Positions 36,908 to 49,659 of a DNA stretch of 64,000 bases are shown here, piece by piece; position 1 is the stretch's first letter; each line of letters begins with the position of its first letter. The notes below the pieces were generated by a model. That model saw only the letters and a program-made list of their open reading frames with translations. It was not told the DNA's origin and searched no databases. This DNA is from Artocarpus heterophyllus (lineage: Eukaryota > Streptophyta > Magnoliopsida > Rosales > Moraceae): NCBI GenBank assembly GCA_025403435.1, contig JAJQZP010000409.1, positions 372,001 through 436,000 of the forward strand. The letters are read 5' to 3'. A program made the position numbers and the translations under genes.

Positions 36908-37072
36908 AGCTTGTTAAATTCTGAGTTAGGAATTATCGTTGTAAGGTTGTGATATTTTCAAGGTTTTAACACATAAACACATTTGTATGATTTTACATGA
37001 TTGTGTTATCTTACTAAATTATTATATATGTTTGCTTATGTTTGGTATATGATTCTTTATTGTAGATTGAAA

Positions 37073-40000
37073 ATGTCTAAAAAAGCTTTATCATCGATAC
37101 TTGACAAAAACCAATTAACCGGTGAGAACTATAACGATTGGAAACGGAACCTGGACATCGTCCTTTCCTTTCAGAAACTGAAATATGTTCAGACAACTCC
37201 TTGTCCTCCCGAGCCTACGGGAGACTCAAGTAATGAGCAATTCCAAGCGTAAGATCGCTGGAAAGATGCTAATGATCAGGCCCGCTGCTATGTTATGGCT
37301 AGCATGAACAACGTGCTGCAGGCTCAACATCAGGATTATGAGACTGCGAAGCAGATCTTGGATAATCTTGAGGACATGTTTGGAGGCCAAGCCATAACAA
37401 AGCGGCAAGGGGCGCTTCGAAAACTCTTAAACTGTAGACAGAGACCGGGGACATCTGTAAAGGAGCATATGATGTTGGTCATGGGTTACCTCGCTGAGGC
37501 TCAAACCAATGGAGCCGACATCGATGCTGAAACTCAAATGACTATGGTCCTTGAGACTCTGTCTAAGGAATTTATTCCGTTTAGAGCTACTTTTAATTTA
37601 AGCAATAGACGGGAGATGACCTTGACAGAAATGATGAAACAGTTACAGGAGGTTGAACTGCTGATCAGGGAGTCTCCTGCTGGTGGTGAGGCCAATATGG
37701 TAGCTGCTTCTGGTTCCAATCCTAACTCTGGGAATGGAAAGAAGCAACGGGCCAAGAGTGAGAAGTCTTCTATTCCTCCTGCAGCCAAGAGCAAGAAGAA
37801 GAAGAAGAAGAACCCAAAGAAGCTTAAGTGCTTCTTCTGTGGTAAGGTCGGGCACATAAAGAAGCATTGCAAGGACTTCCTTTCCAAGGGAGGTAGCTAT
37901 GATCTTGTATATCAAGAAACTTGTTTGGTTGAGGAATCAAGTGACATCTGGGTCATAGATTCCAGTGCAACTAATCATGTTTGTGTTTCTCTGCAGGGAT
38001 TTTAAGAAACGAGAATTCTACTTCGTGAAGACTTAACGCTTCGGATGGGCGATGGATCCTTGGTCTCAGCGGAAGCAGTGGGAGATGTCCATCTTTATTT
38101 TGATAATTATAGGAAGTTAATTTTGCGAGACTGTTTTTATGTTTCTAAATTTAAAAGGAATTTAATTTCTGTATCTTCTTTATTTAAAGACTCCTACGTG
38201 GTATCTTTTAATGAAAAAGTGGTGATTCGTAAAAACAAATCTTTTATCTGTTCTGGATGGATGCAAAATAATCTATATTTTATCAAACCTAAGATGGACT
38301 TATTGCTTAATGCTGAGATAAATGATAATGACTCAAAAACGCTTAAAACTTCTCACTCCAATAAGACTTATCTTTGGCATTTGCGCCTTGGCCATATTAA
38401 TCTGAATAGGATTCAAAGGTTGGTAAGGGATGGGCCTTTAAGTCACTTAAAGGTGGAATCTATACCTCAATACGAATCTTGTTTGGAGGGTAAAATGACC
38501 AAAAGACCATACGGGTCTAAGGGCAATAGGGCCGAAGGGGTTCTAGAACTTGTGCATAGTGATGTTTGCGGACCGATGAACATCCGAGCATGAGGAGGGT
38601 ATGAGTACTTCGTCACTTTTATTGACGATTACTCAAGATATGGGTATTTGTACCTAATGCACCACAAAAGCGAAACTTATGATAAGTTCACGGAGTTTCA
38701 GGCTGAAGTGGAAAAGCAATTGGGTAGACCCATAAAGACACTTCGATCTGATCGAGGTGGGGAATACCTTTCTGATGAGTTCCTAGGACACTTGTTAGAG
38801 AATGGGATTTTATCCCATTTGACTGCGCCGGGCACTCCGTAGCAGAATGGCTTAGCGGAGAGAAGGAATAGGACTTTGTTGGACATGATTCGGTCCATGA
38901 TGAGTTTTTCATCATTACCTTTATCCTTTTGGGGATATGCACTACAAACCGCATGTTATCTTTTGAACAATGTGCCTTCAAAATCGGTCCCTAAAACTCC
39001 TCACGAGTTGTAGACAAGACGGAAGACATCCTTAAACCATATTCGCATATGGGGATGTCCAGCTCATGTCCTGTTTAAGGATCCGAATAAGTTGGATGCA
39101 CGTTCGGAAGTTTGCATGTTTGTAGGATATCCAAAAGGGACTAAAGGGGGTAATTTTTATAACCCTAAGGAAAATAAAGTCGTGGTTTCAACTAATGCAA
39201 CTTTCCTTGAGGAGAGTTACATGGACGACTTTAAACCTCGAAGCAAAGTGGTGCTTAAGGAGTTAAGGGGTGATCAGTTCACTCCGGAGGTTCCGAACGA
39301 AACCATTCCGATCGGTGTAGAAAAACCAAACAAACCTGAACAACAATCTCAAGGGCTTCGGCGTAGTGGGAGGATCGGGTGTCAACCTGAGAGGTACATG
39401 TTCAATGGGGAGGTCTTTTTGGCTGAACCGGATGAACATGACAGGGGTCCTTATACTTACGCAGAAGCTATGGAGGATGTTGATTCAAGACTCTGGACAG
39501 AGGCCATGAACATAGAGATGAAGTCTATGGAGACTAATCAGGTCTGGGAGCTTGTGGATCTTCCCGAAGGGGTAAAACCCATAGGGTGTAAGTGGATCTA
39601 CAAGAGGAAAAGAGGAGTGGATGGAAAGGTCAAAACCTTTAAGGTTAGACTGGTAGTTAAGGGTTATACGCAAAAGGAAGGAATCGATTATGAGGAAACC
39701 TTTTCACCTGTAGCCATGCTTAAGTCCATCCGGATTCTCTTGTCCATAGCTGCTGCTCTCGCCTATGAGATTTAGCAGATGGATGTCAAGACGGCTTTTC
39801 TGAATGGCTTTCTTGATGAGTCCATTTATATGGAACAACCAGATGGGTTTAAGGTCGCGGGTCAAGAAGGTAAGGTTTGTAAGCTGCAAAAGTCAATTTA
39901 TGGACTTAAGCAGGCATCCCGTTCTTGGAACATAAGATTTGATCAAGTGATCAAGACTTATGGGTTCTCACAAAATGTGGATGAACCATGTGTTTACAAA

Positions 40001-41024
40001 CACATAAAGGATGGGAAGGTGGTTTTTCTACTACTCTATGTAGATGACATTCTACTAATTGGCAATGACGTTGGGGCGTTGTCATCGGTCAAATTATGGT
40101 TGACCAAGCAGTTTGACAAGAAGGACTTGGGTGAGGCTAATTTTGTTCTCGGTATCCAGATCTTCGGGATAGGAAGAACAAAATGATAGCTTTGTCACAG
40201 GCCGACTACATAGATAAAATTCTAAGGAGGTTTGCAATGCAGGATTCCAAGAAAGGTGGGCAACCATCTAGGTCTGGAATTACTCTTTCTAAGAAAGTCT
40301 CTCCAAAGTCTTATGAAGAAAGAGAATAATGAAGAAGGTGCCTTATGCTTCGGCAGTGGGTAGTCTCATGTATGCCATGCTTTGCACTCGACCGGATATT
40401 AGCTATGCGGTCGAGATTGTAAGTCGATTTCAGGCGGATCTAGGACCGAACCATTGGGTTGCGGTAAAGCACATTTTCAAGTACCTGAGAAGGACTCGAG
40501 GGTATATGCTTGTGTATTCGGGTGAGGACTTGACTCCTCTAGGATACACTGATTTGGATTTTCAATCTTGTCTGGATTCTAAGAAATCGACTTCGGGGTT
40601 TGTGTTTACTCTGGGTGGCAGTGCCATCAGTTGGAGAAGTGCGAAGCAAGATTGCACTTCGGATTCAACGATGGAGGCCGAGTATGTGGCGGCTAGTGAT
40701 GCTTCGAAAGAAGCAGTGTGGCTCCGCAAGTTCCTTGGGGATCTTGAGGTGGTTCCTGGTATGGATAAGGCGGTATCACTGTATTGTGATAACAGTGCAG
40801 CGGTAGCTAATGCTGAGGAACCAAGATTTCACAAGAAGAGTAAGCATATTGATCGGAAGTATCATGTGATAAAGGACTTCGTTGAGGGCGGGCATGTCAC
40901 GGTGTGCAAGATCACGTCAAAGGACAATTTAGCTGATCCATTTACGAAGACACTTATTGGGAGAGTCTTCGAGAGGCATGTGGAAGCTATGGGGATGCGA
41001 AATTTGCTGTATTTACTCACTTAG
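37073..41024 (+). pseudogene. Copy G gag-pol, full length with six stops and a frameshift
   Basis: The whole polyprotein from MSKKALSSI to NLLYLLT is present. Domains sit at the same residues as in copy A: zinc knuckle from C253; protease reading DSSA; integrase with [16 protein letters not shown] and LAERRN; RT with [10 protein letters not shown] and YVDDILLIG; RNase H with MEAEYVAASD and SKHIDRKYH. In-frame stops replace codons 60, 311, 507, 590, 647 and 901. Four of the six are C-to-T or G-to-A changes (CGA to TGA, CAG to TAG, TGG to TAG twice). A base lost near 40163 shifts the frame, which is regained after 40327. The polypurine AAGTGGGAGAT follows. Confidence 0.93.
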
Positions 41025-41038
41025 TGCAAGTGGGAGAT

Positions 41039-43049
41039 TGTTAGACATGTATGCCCTAAGGAGTAAAAATGTAATACGTTTTTGGAGACATTTTTATCAA
41101 TAAAGAATTTATTCATTTATATATACCAAATCTTGTCCTCTTTACGTTCATATTTGTTGAATGTACGATAAGCAAACAGTAGTCTGAGACTGTCAATCTA
41201 AACCTTAAGAATTGAGCATATGATGGGATGATTATGTGGTAGACACGATTCTAAGGTGATGGTCTAAAACATATGATCCGCAATCGAGGGAATAAAGTTG
41301 GGCGCTTTATTCATGTAAAGATTGTTATGTTGTCTATATCCCTTTTGGGAGATGGTTTGTCTTGGCCATCGGAGTTGGACTCCGTGAATAGAAACATTGG
41401 CACGTTGTCATAGGTGACGATGTGTTGGATCGGGACATAAAGTGAATTGATTTGGATTAATAATTCTGTCTTGGCAAATCGATTCACTTTAGACAGTCAT
41501 TTGTATTGTATCTTAATCCTGAGATGAATAGTGGGCCCGTTGTCTCAACTTGTGCCTTTTGATGTACCAATGGGTGACTCCCACATCTCTATAGTGGTAT
41601 GCATGCCGGTACGTTGGAGGCATGACTCTTGATAGCGTAGACTTGTTATTCATAGATATGGAATCCATAGCTCCTCTTTAGGAGTAATGATATCCTCTTA
41701 TATGCGTTGTCCTGTAATTGGAAAACTGGAGCGCTCAACCATTTGGATACATAGGTGTAACCGAATGGTACACTATCTTTGGATGGTAAGTTTTCTAATG
41801 GTGAGACAATAGAACGTAAGATAAAAATAATCGGGAAGGTAAGATAGAACTTGTCCTTAAGCCGATTATGGATTATCATGTGGGCATACAATGCAATATG
41901 ATATGTCATGGAGACTTGGCTACACGAGCTTCGTAATTCTATAAAGTTCGAGAGTGCAGCTCCAAGCTTTTAGTGGAGTAGCGTTGGAGTTGATAATTGT
42001 GAAATGTATATCTAGGATATTGGGTTTCATAATTATCATGAGCTTGAACTTTATAGGTCCATTTTGGTCCCCTTTGCTAGCTCACAAAGTCCTGTAACGA
42101 CACGGCGTGCTTTTCCAATAATTGGTGACTTATGTCAGATTTATCAGATTGGTTTAAAATTTGTAAGAATCAAATAATTCATGTCTGTTTATCGGTTGAA
42201 TTAATTTTGTAAGAAATTAGTTCAAGATAAACTTGTTGAATTATTGCGATCAGATAATTCTTGTCTGTTTATCGGTTGTTTTAATTTTGGACAAATTAGA
42301 ACAAGATAAACTTGTAGAATTATTGTGAATTGATTTATTTTCTTAGAGATTATCTTGATAAAGTTTGTTTTGATCAGATAACTTCTCTATTGGGTTATTT
42401 GAATCAAAACTGAGACTTTATCCTTTAGAATCTCGGGTGGAGAATAAAAGATTCGCGGAGATTTTTTCTCGGGAGTTTGGCCTGCCAAATGACGTGGTCG
42501 GCCTATCGAACTAGCCTGTTCGGCCTACCGATCAGCAGTAGATAAGATTACGTGTTTTCATGCGGATCTTATCAGATATTGATCCAAACTTGATTCTGTT
42601 TCGAGTTTTTGAGACCTAATCTGATATGGACTGACCCCAAGACCAATAGGTATAAAAAGGGAGTGAGTCTCATGATTTACTCATATCAATTTGAGAGATT
42701 AGGAGTGATACTCTTCTAGTGAGCATCTGAAAACTCCCTGAGAGCTTTTGTTCACAAATCACGAACACTAGCTTTGGGTTCTCTCTTTTGGTTGGAAGGA
42801 GAGTCACCGGTGGAAGAGCTATACGTGTGAGCCCACACTCACTCCGGTTGTGGATAGAGAATAGCAAAGAAGACCAGTTGGTTGAGGCTCTTCTGGAACG
42901 TTACTTCTCTACACGGATTGCGGAGGTTCTTCGGCACACTGAGGTTAGTAAGATCTGTCTAATTTATACATATAACATGTCAAACTTGTGTTTTGGAAAT
43001 TACTCTGATGAAAAAAAAAATTTTGTCGCTGCGCACTTTGTTTCCAACA
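41039..43049 (+). mobile_element. 3' LTR of copia copy G
   Basis: A 2,011-bp LTR directly after the polypurine tract, TGTTAGACATG to TTTCCAACA. TATA is at 42651-42658; U3 dyads with TGACGTGG lie at about 42475-42535. It aligns along its full length with the 5' LTR of G. Confidence 0.93.
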
Positions 43050-43054
43050 AGGGT

Positions 43055-44412
43055 TACATGCAAAAGGAAGGAATCAATTATGAGGAAACCTTTTTGCCTA
43101 TAGTTATGCTTAAGTCCATCTTGATTCTCTTGTCCATAGTTGCTACTCTCGATTACAAGATTTGATAGATAGATGTCAAGACGACTTTTCTAAATGGCTA
43201 TCTTGATGAGTCCATTTATATGGAACAACCAGACAGGTTCAAGGCTAGAGGTTAAGAAGGTAAGGTTTGTAAGCTGCTAAAGTCAATTTATGGACTTAAG
43301 CAAGCTTCTCGATCTTAGAACATAAGATTTGATTAGGTGATCAAGACTTATGGGTTCGAACAAAATGTGGATGAGCCATATGTGTACAAACACATTAAGG
43401 ATGGGAAGGTAGTTTTTCTACTGCTTTATGTAGATGACATTGTGCTAATTAGTAATGACGTTAGGGCATTGTCATCGGTCAAATTATGGTTGACCATGTA
43501 GTTTGACATGAAGGACTTAGGTAAGGCTAATTTTGTTCTCGGTATCTAGATATTTTGGGATAGGAGGAACAAAATGAAGCTTTATCACAAACCAGCAACA
43601 TAAATAAAATTCTTAGGAGGTTTACAATGTAGGATTCCAAGAAAGGTGGGCAACCATCTAGGTCTGGAATTACTCTTTCTAAGAAAGACACTCCAAAGTC
43701 TAAGGAAGAAAGAGAATACATGAAGAAAGTACCTTATGCTTCAAAAGTGGGTAGTCTCATGTATGCCATGCTTTGCACATGACCAGATATTTGTTCTGCA
43801 GTTAGGATTGTAAGTCGATTTTAGGTCGATCTAGGACCAAACCATTGGGTTGCGGAAAAGCAAATTTTCAAGTACCTGAGAAGGACTCGAGGGTATATGC
43901 TTGTATATTCAGGTAAGGACATAACTCTCTAAGGATATACTGACTCGGATTTCTAATCTTGTCTAGATTCTAGGAGATCAACTTTGGGTTTTGTGTTTAC
44001 TCCGGGTGACGGTGCCATCATTTGGAGAAGTATGAAGTAAGATTGCACTTCGGATTCAACGATGGAGGCCGAGTATGTGGCAGCTAGTGATGCTTCGAAA
44101 GAAGCAGAGTGGCTCCACAAATTCCTTAGGGATCTTGAGGTAGTTTCTGGCATGAATAAGGCGGTATCACTGTACTGTGAGAACAGTGCGGTGGTAGCTA
44201 ATGCTAAGGAACCAAGATTTCACAAGAAGAGTAAGCATATTGATTGGATGTATCATGTGATAAAGGACTTTGTCGAGGACAGACACATCACGGTGTGCAA
44301 AATCGCCCCAGAGGACAATTTAGTTAATCTATTCACGAAGACACTTACTGGGAGAGTCTTCGAGAGGCATGTGGAAGCTATAGGGATGTGAGATTTATCA
44401 TATTTACTCATT
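43055..44412 (+). pseudogene. Copy D gag-pol, 3' part: RT and RNase H, degenerate
   Basis: Resumes at YMQKEGINYEETF after the second AGGGT. RT motifs survive as [20 protein letters not shown] (first Asp kept) and YVDDIVLISND. Stops are frequent: TGA and TAG near 43165, TAA near 43255, TAG near 43315. RNase H is clearest at 44062-44391 (MEAEYVAASDASKEAE, LYCENSAVVANA). A stop at 44389 truncates the usual C terminus. The polypurine tract reads AAGTGAGAGAT. Confidence 0.87.
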
Positions 44413-44429
44413 GAGTGCAAGTGAGAGAT

Positions 44430-45278
44430 TGTTAGACGTGTATGCCCTAATGAATAAAAATGTAATATGTTTTTGGAGACATTTTTGTTAATAAAAAATT
44501 ATTTATTATTTATATACCAAATCTTGTCTTCTTTACGCTCATATTTGTTGAATCTATGTTAAGCAAACAATAGTCTGAGACTATTGGTCTAAACCTTTAA
44601 GAAGTGGGCATATGATGGATAGATTATACAAAAGACACGATTCTTAAGGTGACGGTCTAAATTATAAGACCTGCAATCGAGGGAAAAAAGTTAGGCGCTT
44701 TATTCATGTAAAGATTGTTATGTTGTCTATATCCCTAATGGGAGATAGTTTGTCTTAACCATCGGAGGTAGATTCCGTGAATAGAAACATTGACATGTTG
44801 TTATAGGTGACAATGTGTTAGATCGGAACACAAAGTGAATTGATTTAGATTAATAATTCTGTCTTGGCAAATTGATTCACTTCAGACAATCATTTGTATT
44901 GTATCTTAATCCTGAGATGAATAGTGGGCCCGTTGTCTTGACTTTTATCATTTGATGTATCAAAGGATGGCATCCACATTTTATAGTGGTACGCATGCCA
45001 GTACGTTGGAGGCATGACTCTTGATAGTGTAGACCTGTTATTCTTAGATATGGAATCCATAACTCCTCTTTAGGAGTAGTGATATCTTCTTATATGCATT
45101 ATCCTGTAATTGAAAAACTAGAGTGCTCAACCATTTGGATACATAGGTGCAACCAAATGGTATACTATCTTTGGATGGTAAGTTTTTCGATGGTAAGATA
45201 ATGAAATGTAAGATAATAATCAGGAAAGTAAGACAAAACTTGTCCTTAAGCCGATTATGGATAATCCTATGGGGATAC
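44430..45278 (+). mobile_element. Copy D 3' LTR, first part
   Basis: Starts TGTTAGACGTG after the polypurine tract and runs 849 bp to GATAC (45274-45278), the left TSD of insertion H. Confidence 0.88.
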
Positions 45279-48200
45279 TGTAATGACTGAGAAAAATCCT
45301 AGAATTAAATAATGTAATTTACATAATTAAATCAAGGATTTTCCTCGAAACATTATGTATGAATTTCATGAGTAAAGAATTTATGGAATTAATATACGAA
45401 TATTCCAAAAATTCTATAACGGATTCTATAGTTAAGTTAATTAACTATCAAAATTTAATAAATGAATTGATGAATTCAACCCTTACTAAGATGGAAGAAT
45501 TTATCTGTAAAGAACTTGAGAAATTTAATTATGAGAAGTTTCGAGTACAATATTAAGTTAGCAGTGTATCGAGAAACACTTTAACGCAAATTAATCCTTA
45601 ATTGCCAAATTAGTCAAAAATGGAGCTACATGAGTAGCCGTAATGACAGAAAATACTATGCAAACTCTGATAGTGACACTGTTAAAAACTATGTTATTAC
45701 AAAGTTTAGATACTAAAAAAGTCACATTTAGATTTTTATTAAGTCTAAAATAAATTTCTAGACTTAATCCAGTCAAAAATCGATACGCGATTAAACTTTG
45801 CCTGATATCGGTTCATACTATGATTAGCGTGTCACAGTATTTGGAGAAATAAGAGAGGATTAGTCAAGTAATAAAATTTCTTGTCAGCTACGTTAATTAT
45901 TACTGACAGTATAAAATTTACCTACTTAAGCTTTTCTTACAAGAAAAGCCAAAGTACCCACAAAAGGTACTTCCAAAATAATCATTGTACTTCATGTAAT
46001 TATTTTGTTTCACCCACCACCCCACCTTACCTCATGATGGCGCCAACCTTGAGGGAGTTTTTAGCCTAATTTAAGCTCAAATTAGTCCTAGTCAAAGCCA
46101 CTTAAGAGTTAATTAACCATGAATTAGAAAGTGAGATTAGATTAAACTAAGGCTATATATAGAAAAATCAAGCCATGATATACAACTTTTACACTTTTCC
46201 CTTCTTCTGCCCACTTCCACCCGTGCACCCTAGAAAAAAAAAAATTCTAACCGTTCTCATTTCCTCCCACCCATGCATTTCAAGAAGAAAAAGCCAAAAA
46301 AAAAAATTCCCATTTCTTTTCTTCCTCCACCGTGCATGCCAAGTGGTTTCAAGAAGAAAGTTTTGTGCTTCAAAACTCCTTTCAAAAACCAAGCAAAGAT
46401 CAAGCTCACATCAAGCTATTTTCTTAAACACTTCACATCATTATCCCAATTCAAGAATTACTCCTACTTAGAAGAAGAAGATAAACGTAGTGGAAATTTT
46501 AGAACATTGGGATTAAGGTAATATCTACACCTTTTCTTTCTTTCCATTTTCCTTAGCAAAAGAAAGAAAACATGTTGCCTAGATAGTATATATGTGATGG
46601 CCAAAATATGTTAGATTTTTCACATGAAAAAGTTTTGTCTTAGTGTTGATCCAAGAGGAAGAAAGAGTGGAACTAGAAGTTTTAAGATCACCCACCTAAG
46701 AGTTGTCATCAAGGGTAAGCAATCTAAGCTTTTCCTTAAATTTCTCAAGGATAAAGTTTATAAGTTAATGAGAGATTTGATGATTGGGTGAGAAAATATG
46801 TTGTAATAATTATTTATGTGCTAATTAGTTAAGTTGATGCTTGTATGTCATGTAAAAAGTTAGTATTTACGTGTTAGAATTATGTTTTTGTAAGTTTTGG
46901 TTCGTGGAAAATTTTTCCACAAACTTTGAACTCATAAACGGAGGCCTTAGAATCGATTTTTAAAACTTTACCGAACACGGGACTTTTAGTTTTGACGTTT
47001 TGAACAAAAACCCATGACCGCAAAAAAACACAGTTTTGACTCTAACTAGGCTTTTCGAGCAGTTTTATTGGATTGCCTAAAAACTGTCCAAAAACTGCCT
47101 AAAGGCAGCCCCAAAAACTGCCTAAATGCAGTTTGCAAAAACTGCCAACAGTTCCAGCTGTGCTGGAACTGTTTTGCTATTTTTGGGCTGCTTCGGTTTC
47201 GAATTTTATATTTTGCCAAACATGAAAGTTTTAGATTTTGATGGGAGAAACAACTTTTGTGAAGAAATTTTCTCCAAAATCTGCCTCTAAAATACAGTTA
47301 TCGACAGTTTTCTAAAACAGTCCAAAAACTACGTTTTTGCGTAGAAAAATGTTTTTAAGTTTCGGGTCATTTCGAGACCGCATTATAATTTTTCCAAACA
47401 TAAAAGTTTAAGTTTGCAACAAAATGGAGAACTTTTGTGAAATATTACTTTTAAATTGGACTTTAAATTGGACATAAAAATAGTCCAAACTTTTAATTGG
47501 TAAAAATTTCAAAGTTTTAATCGGGAAGCAATTTTGCCAAAGAAAAATGGTAACCGGTACTTTAAAAATAAACAAGAAAATTATACAAGCACACATTTAT
47601 AAACAAGTGACTTTTACAAGGAAAAACTTTAGAAGAAAATTTGTGTTTAATAAACGATTTCATATAAAACTTCCAAAATTACTCCACCGGTACCAGTTTT
47701 TACAAACAAAGATCGCATGACCTTAAGATTTGACTTTTCACTAAACCAAGAAATTACAGTACTTTTGAAAGGTTATATAAGCCCAAGATTTATTGGGTCA
47801 ACAATTTTAGGTTTTATTTTATAGAGCGATTTTTATTTGAAATTCCAAGTTAAATGGGTAAGAATTTCAAAGACAAACTTTAATAGTTTTAAATTGAACA
47901 TTATTTCGGCAAGCATAAAATCCCGATACGATAGATCCTTAATGCCACAATGTTAGGCACAGGTCCGATGCCCATTTTAGTCTAAAATGCCATGTGGAAC
48001 ACATTCTATCGGTAAAATGTATATGACGTTATGATGTCATTTTTGGGCTTACGAGCTTAAAAATAATTACGAACCCATTAAATGGATTTAAAATAAGCCC
48101 AATAAGGGCTTGAGATAAGAATCCTGAATTTAAAAAATGTCTAATATAATGGATTAAAGTCTCACAGACTTAACAATGATAGATAATTAATTAATTGTTT

Positions 48201-49654
48201 TAAAATTAATTAATTATCAACTTAGATACGAACAAATGGCAATTAAGGAAAAGTTTAAATATTATGAGGATTGAGTAAAAATAATCCTTATGATAGAAAT
48301 GGTGAAATCCATGATCAATTGATAAAAGAATTTACGATCTACTAAAGTGACCGAATTCTTGTGGTTATGCTAAAATCTAAATAGCATAAAATGAAGTATT
48401 CTTACACACTCCAAATCGACATTTTGTACAGATTTGTTTCCAATAAAAAAGAAGGAATTCAGAATCTATAGGGAAGCCTACTTTACTGAAACAGGTAAGT
48501 AGGAATCTCGTCTACAGTATGAATAGTTTTAAGAATAAATTAATTTAAATATTTTCATAAAATTTATGAAAATGTATGATCAGTGATTTGTTACACTGTT
48601 ATATGTTATGATGTGATGTGTTATGTTATGACATGATGTGAAATGTTATGATGAGGATGATATGATTAATGTGTGATGTATGCAATATATAAATTATATT
48701 GTTTAATCACCTTCAAGTCAAGTATGATAATGATTTATGATTCATGTATGATTATGATTTATGATTCATGAATTACGAAATTGTGATGTTATGTAGTGAT
48801 AAGTCATACTGCATACACACAATAAGACAAGTGAAACTTATAAGACAAGTTAAGGGTGTCGTACCAACCTCCCGACCCATGGGGAGGCTCCATGTTAAAG
48901 TAATGAATGATCTTGGTGTCGTTGGGACCTCGCGAGCCCTAACTTCCCAAGACTCATGCACAACCGGTACAATCACTCGGGCCCAAAGTAAGAAGATAAG
49001 TTACAGCTTAAATAATTAAGCATAAATCAAGTTGATAAGCAAGTATCTTAAACTTAAAAGTTAAGTTATAAGAAATTATGTTTTGTTTAGTTAAGAAGGT
49101 TGACTGTAAGAAAATAATATGATATTTTTAAGACGTTAAAATTATAAGCAAAAATATATAATAATTGCTAAGAAAGTTTTAGAGAGCATTTAAATGGGAT
49201 TTTATTTTAATATTTAATTTAAAATCTGTCTTGAAAATAGTTTTATCTAAATTGAGAAATGTCTTTAAAGTAATAGTTGCTAAATAATTACTCTTATGTT
49301 TAAAAGGAAAAGTTCAAGAAAATTACTATGGTTATGTTTCAAGAAATTAACGTCATGAATTATGTAAAGGATCATGAGCTTTTAGAAATTATGATTATGT
49401 TAAAACATAATGATTATTATAACGTTTAAGGTTTAAGGTTTTATGTTGTTAATTCTTTGTTACCAAGAATTCATTTGTTACTAAGTTTTGGGGAAACAAT
49501 TATTATTTCCTCTAAGGCATTATGTTTAAGGATTCAACAACAAGAATCCATTTAAAAAAAATTATTCCGCAAATTTCTGTACTTTATTCGCAAGTATATT
49601 TAGTTCATGGATATGTTTAAGTTAAGTGACGGCCATGTAGGGCGGGTCGTTACA
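45279..49654 (+). mobile_element. Element H: solo LTR of an unrelated retrotransposon, 4.4 kb
   Basis: A 4,376-bp insertion starting TGTAATGAC and ending GGGTCGTTACA, flanked by exact TSD GATAC (45274-45278 and 49655-49659). TG...CA ends and a 5-bp TSD indicate an LTR retrotransposon. No primer site, polypurine tract, gag/pol frame or repeat of its start inside was seen, so a solo LTR fits best. Very long LTRs ending GTCGTTACA suggest a Tekay/Del-type gypsy source (inference). A TATA box (TATATATAG, 46154-46162) suggests plus orientation. Short frames (for example 45359-45556) look fortuitous. TGATG-rich repeats lie at about 48600-48772. Confidence 0.8.
47147..47173. repeat. 12-bp perfect inverted repeat in H
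   Basis: AACAGTTCCAGC (47147-47158) and GCTGGAACTGTT (47162-47173) are separated by TGT. It follows several AAAAACTGCC direct repeats between 47080 and 47146. It could form a hairpin in DNA or RNA; no function is evident. Confidence 0.8.
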
Positions 49655-49659
49655 GATAC

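Larger units (their letters stand above)
35403..37072 (+). other. Leader of copia copy G
   Basis: A 1.67-kb leader with both structured blocks in place. Between the blocks and at the gag end it is AT-rich and shows no conserved frame. It ends TGTAGATTGAAA before the gag ATG. Confidence 0.85.
33390..43049 (+). mobile_element. Copia copy G, complete element
   Basis: A 9,660-bp element with two full LTRs, exact TSD AGGGT (33385-33389 and 43050-43054), primer site, leader, gag-pol and polypurine tract. It lies in the RT region of copy D; removing it restores the reading AAG GGT TAC (KGY). The LTRs show nine differences by eye in their first ~270 bp, mostly C/T or G/A, so it is not a very recent insertion. 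Confidence 0.95.

Noticed and set aside
42788..43165. Frame of 125 codons spanning the G 3' LTR end and D pol
   Set aside because: It is a chance fusion across an insertion junction; the tail is the D RT and the head is LTR sequence found in every copy.
43527..44153. Minus-strand frames at 43527-43721 and 43953-44153 as host genes
   Set aside because: Both are antisense to the D RT and RNase H and reappear antisense to the same domains in other copies.
45359..45556. Small frame (65 codons) in H with a protein-like look
   Set aside because: AT-rich, Asn/Lys/Ile-rich, no recognisable domain, and upstream of the likely TATA box of the LTR. No support for translation.
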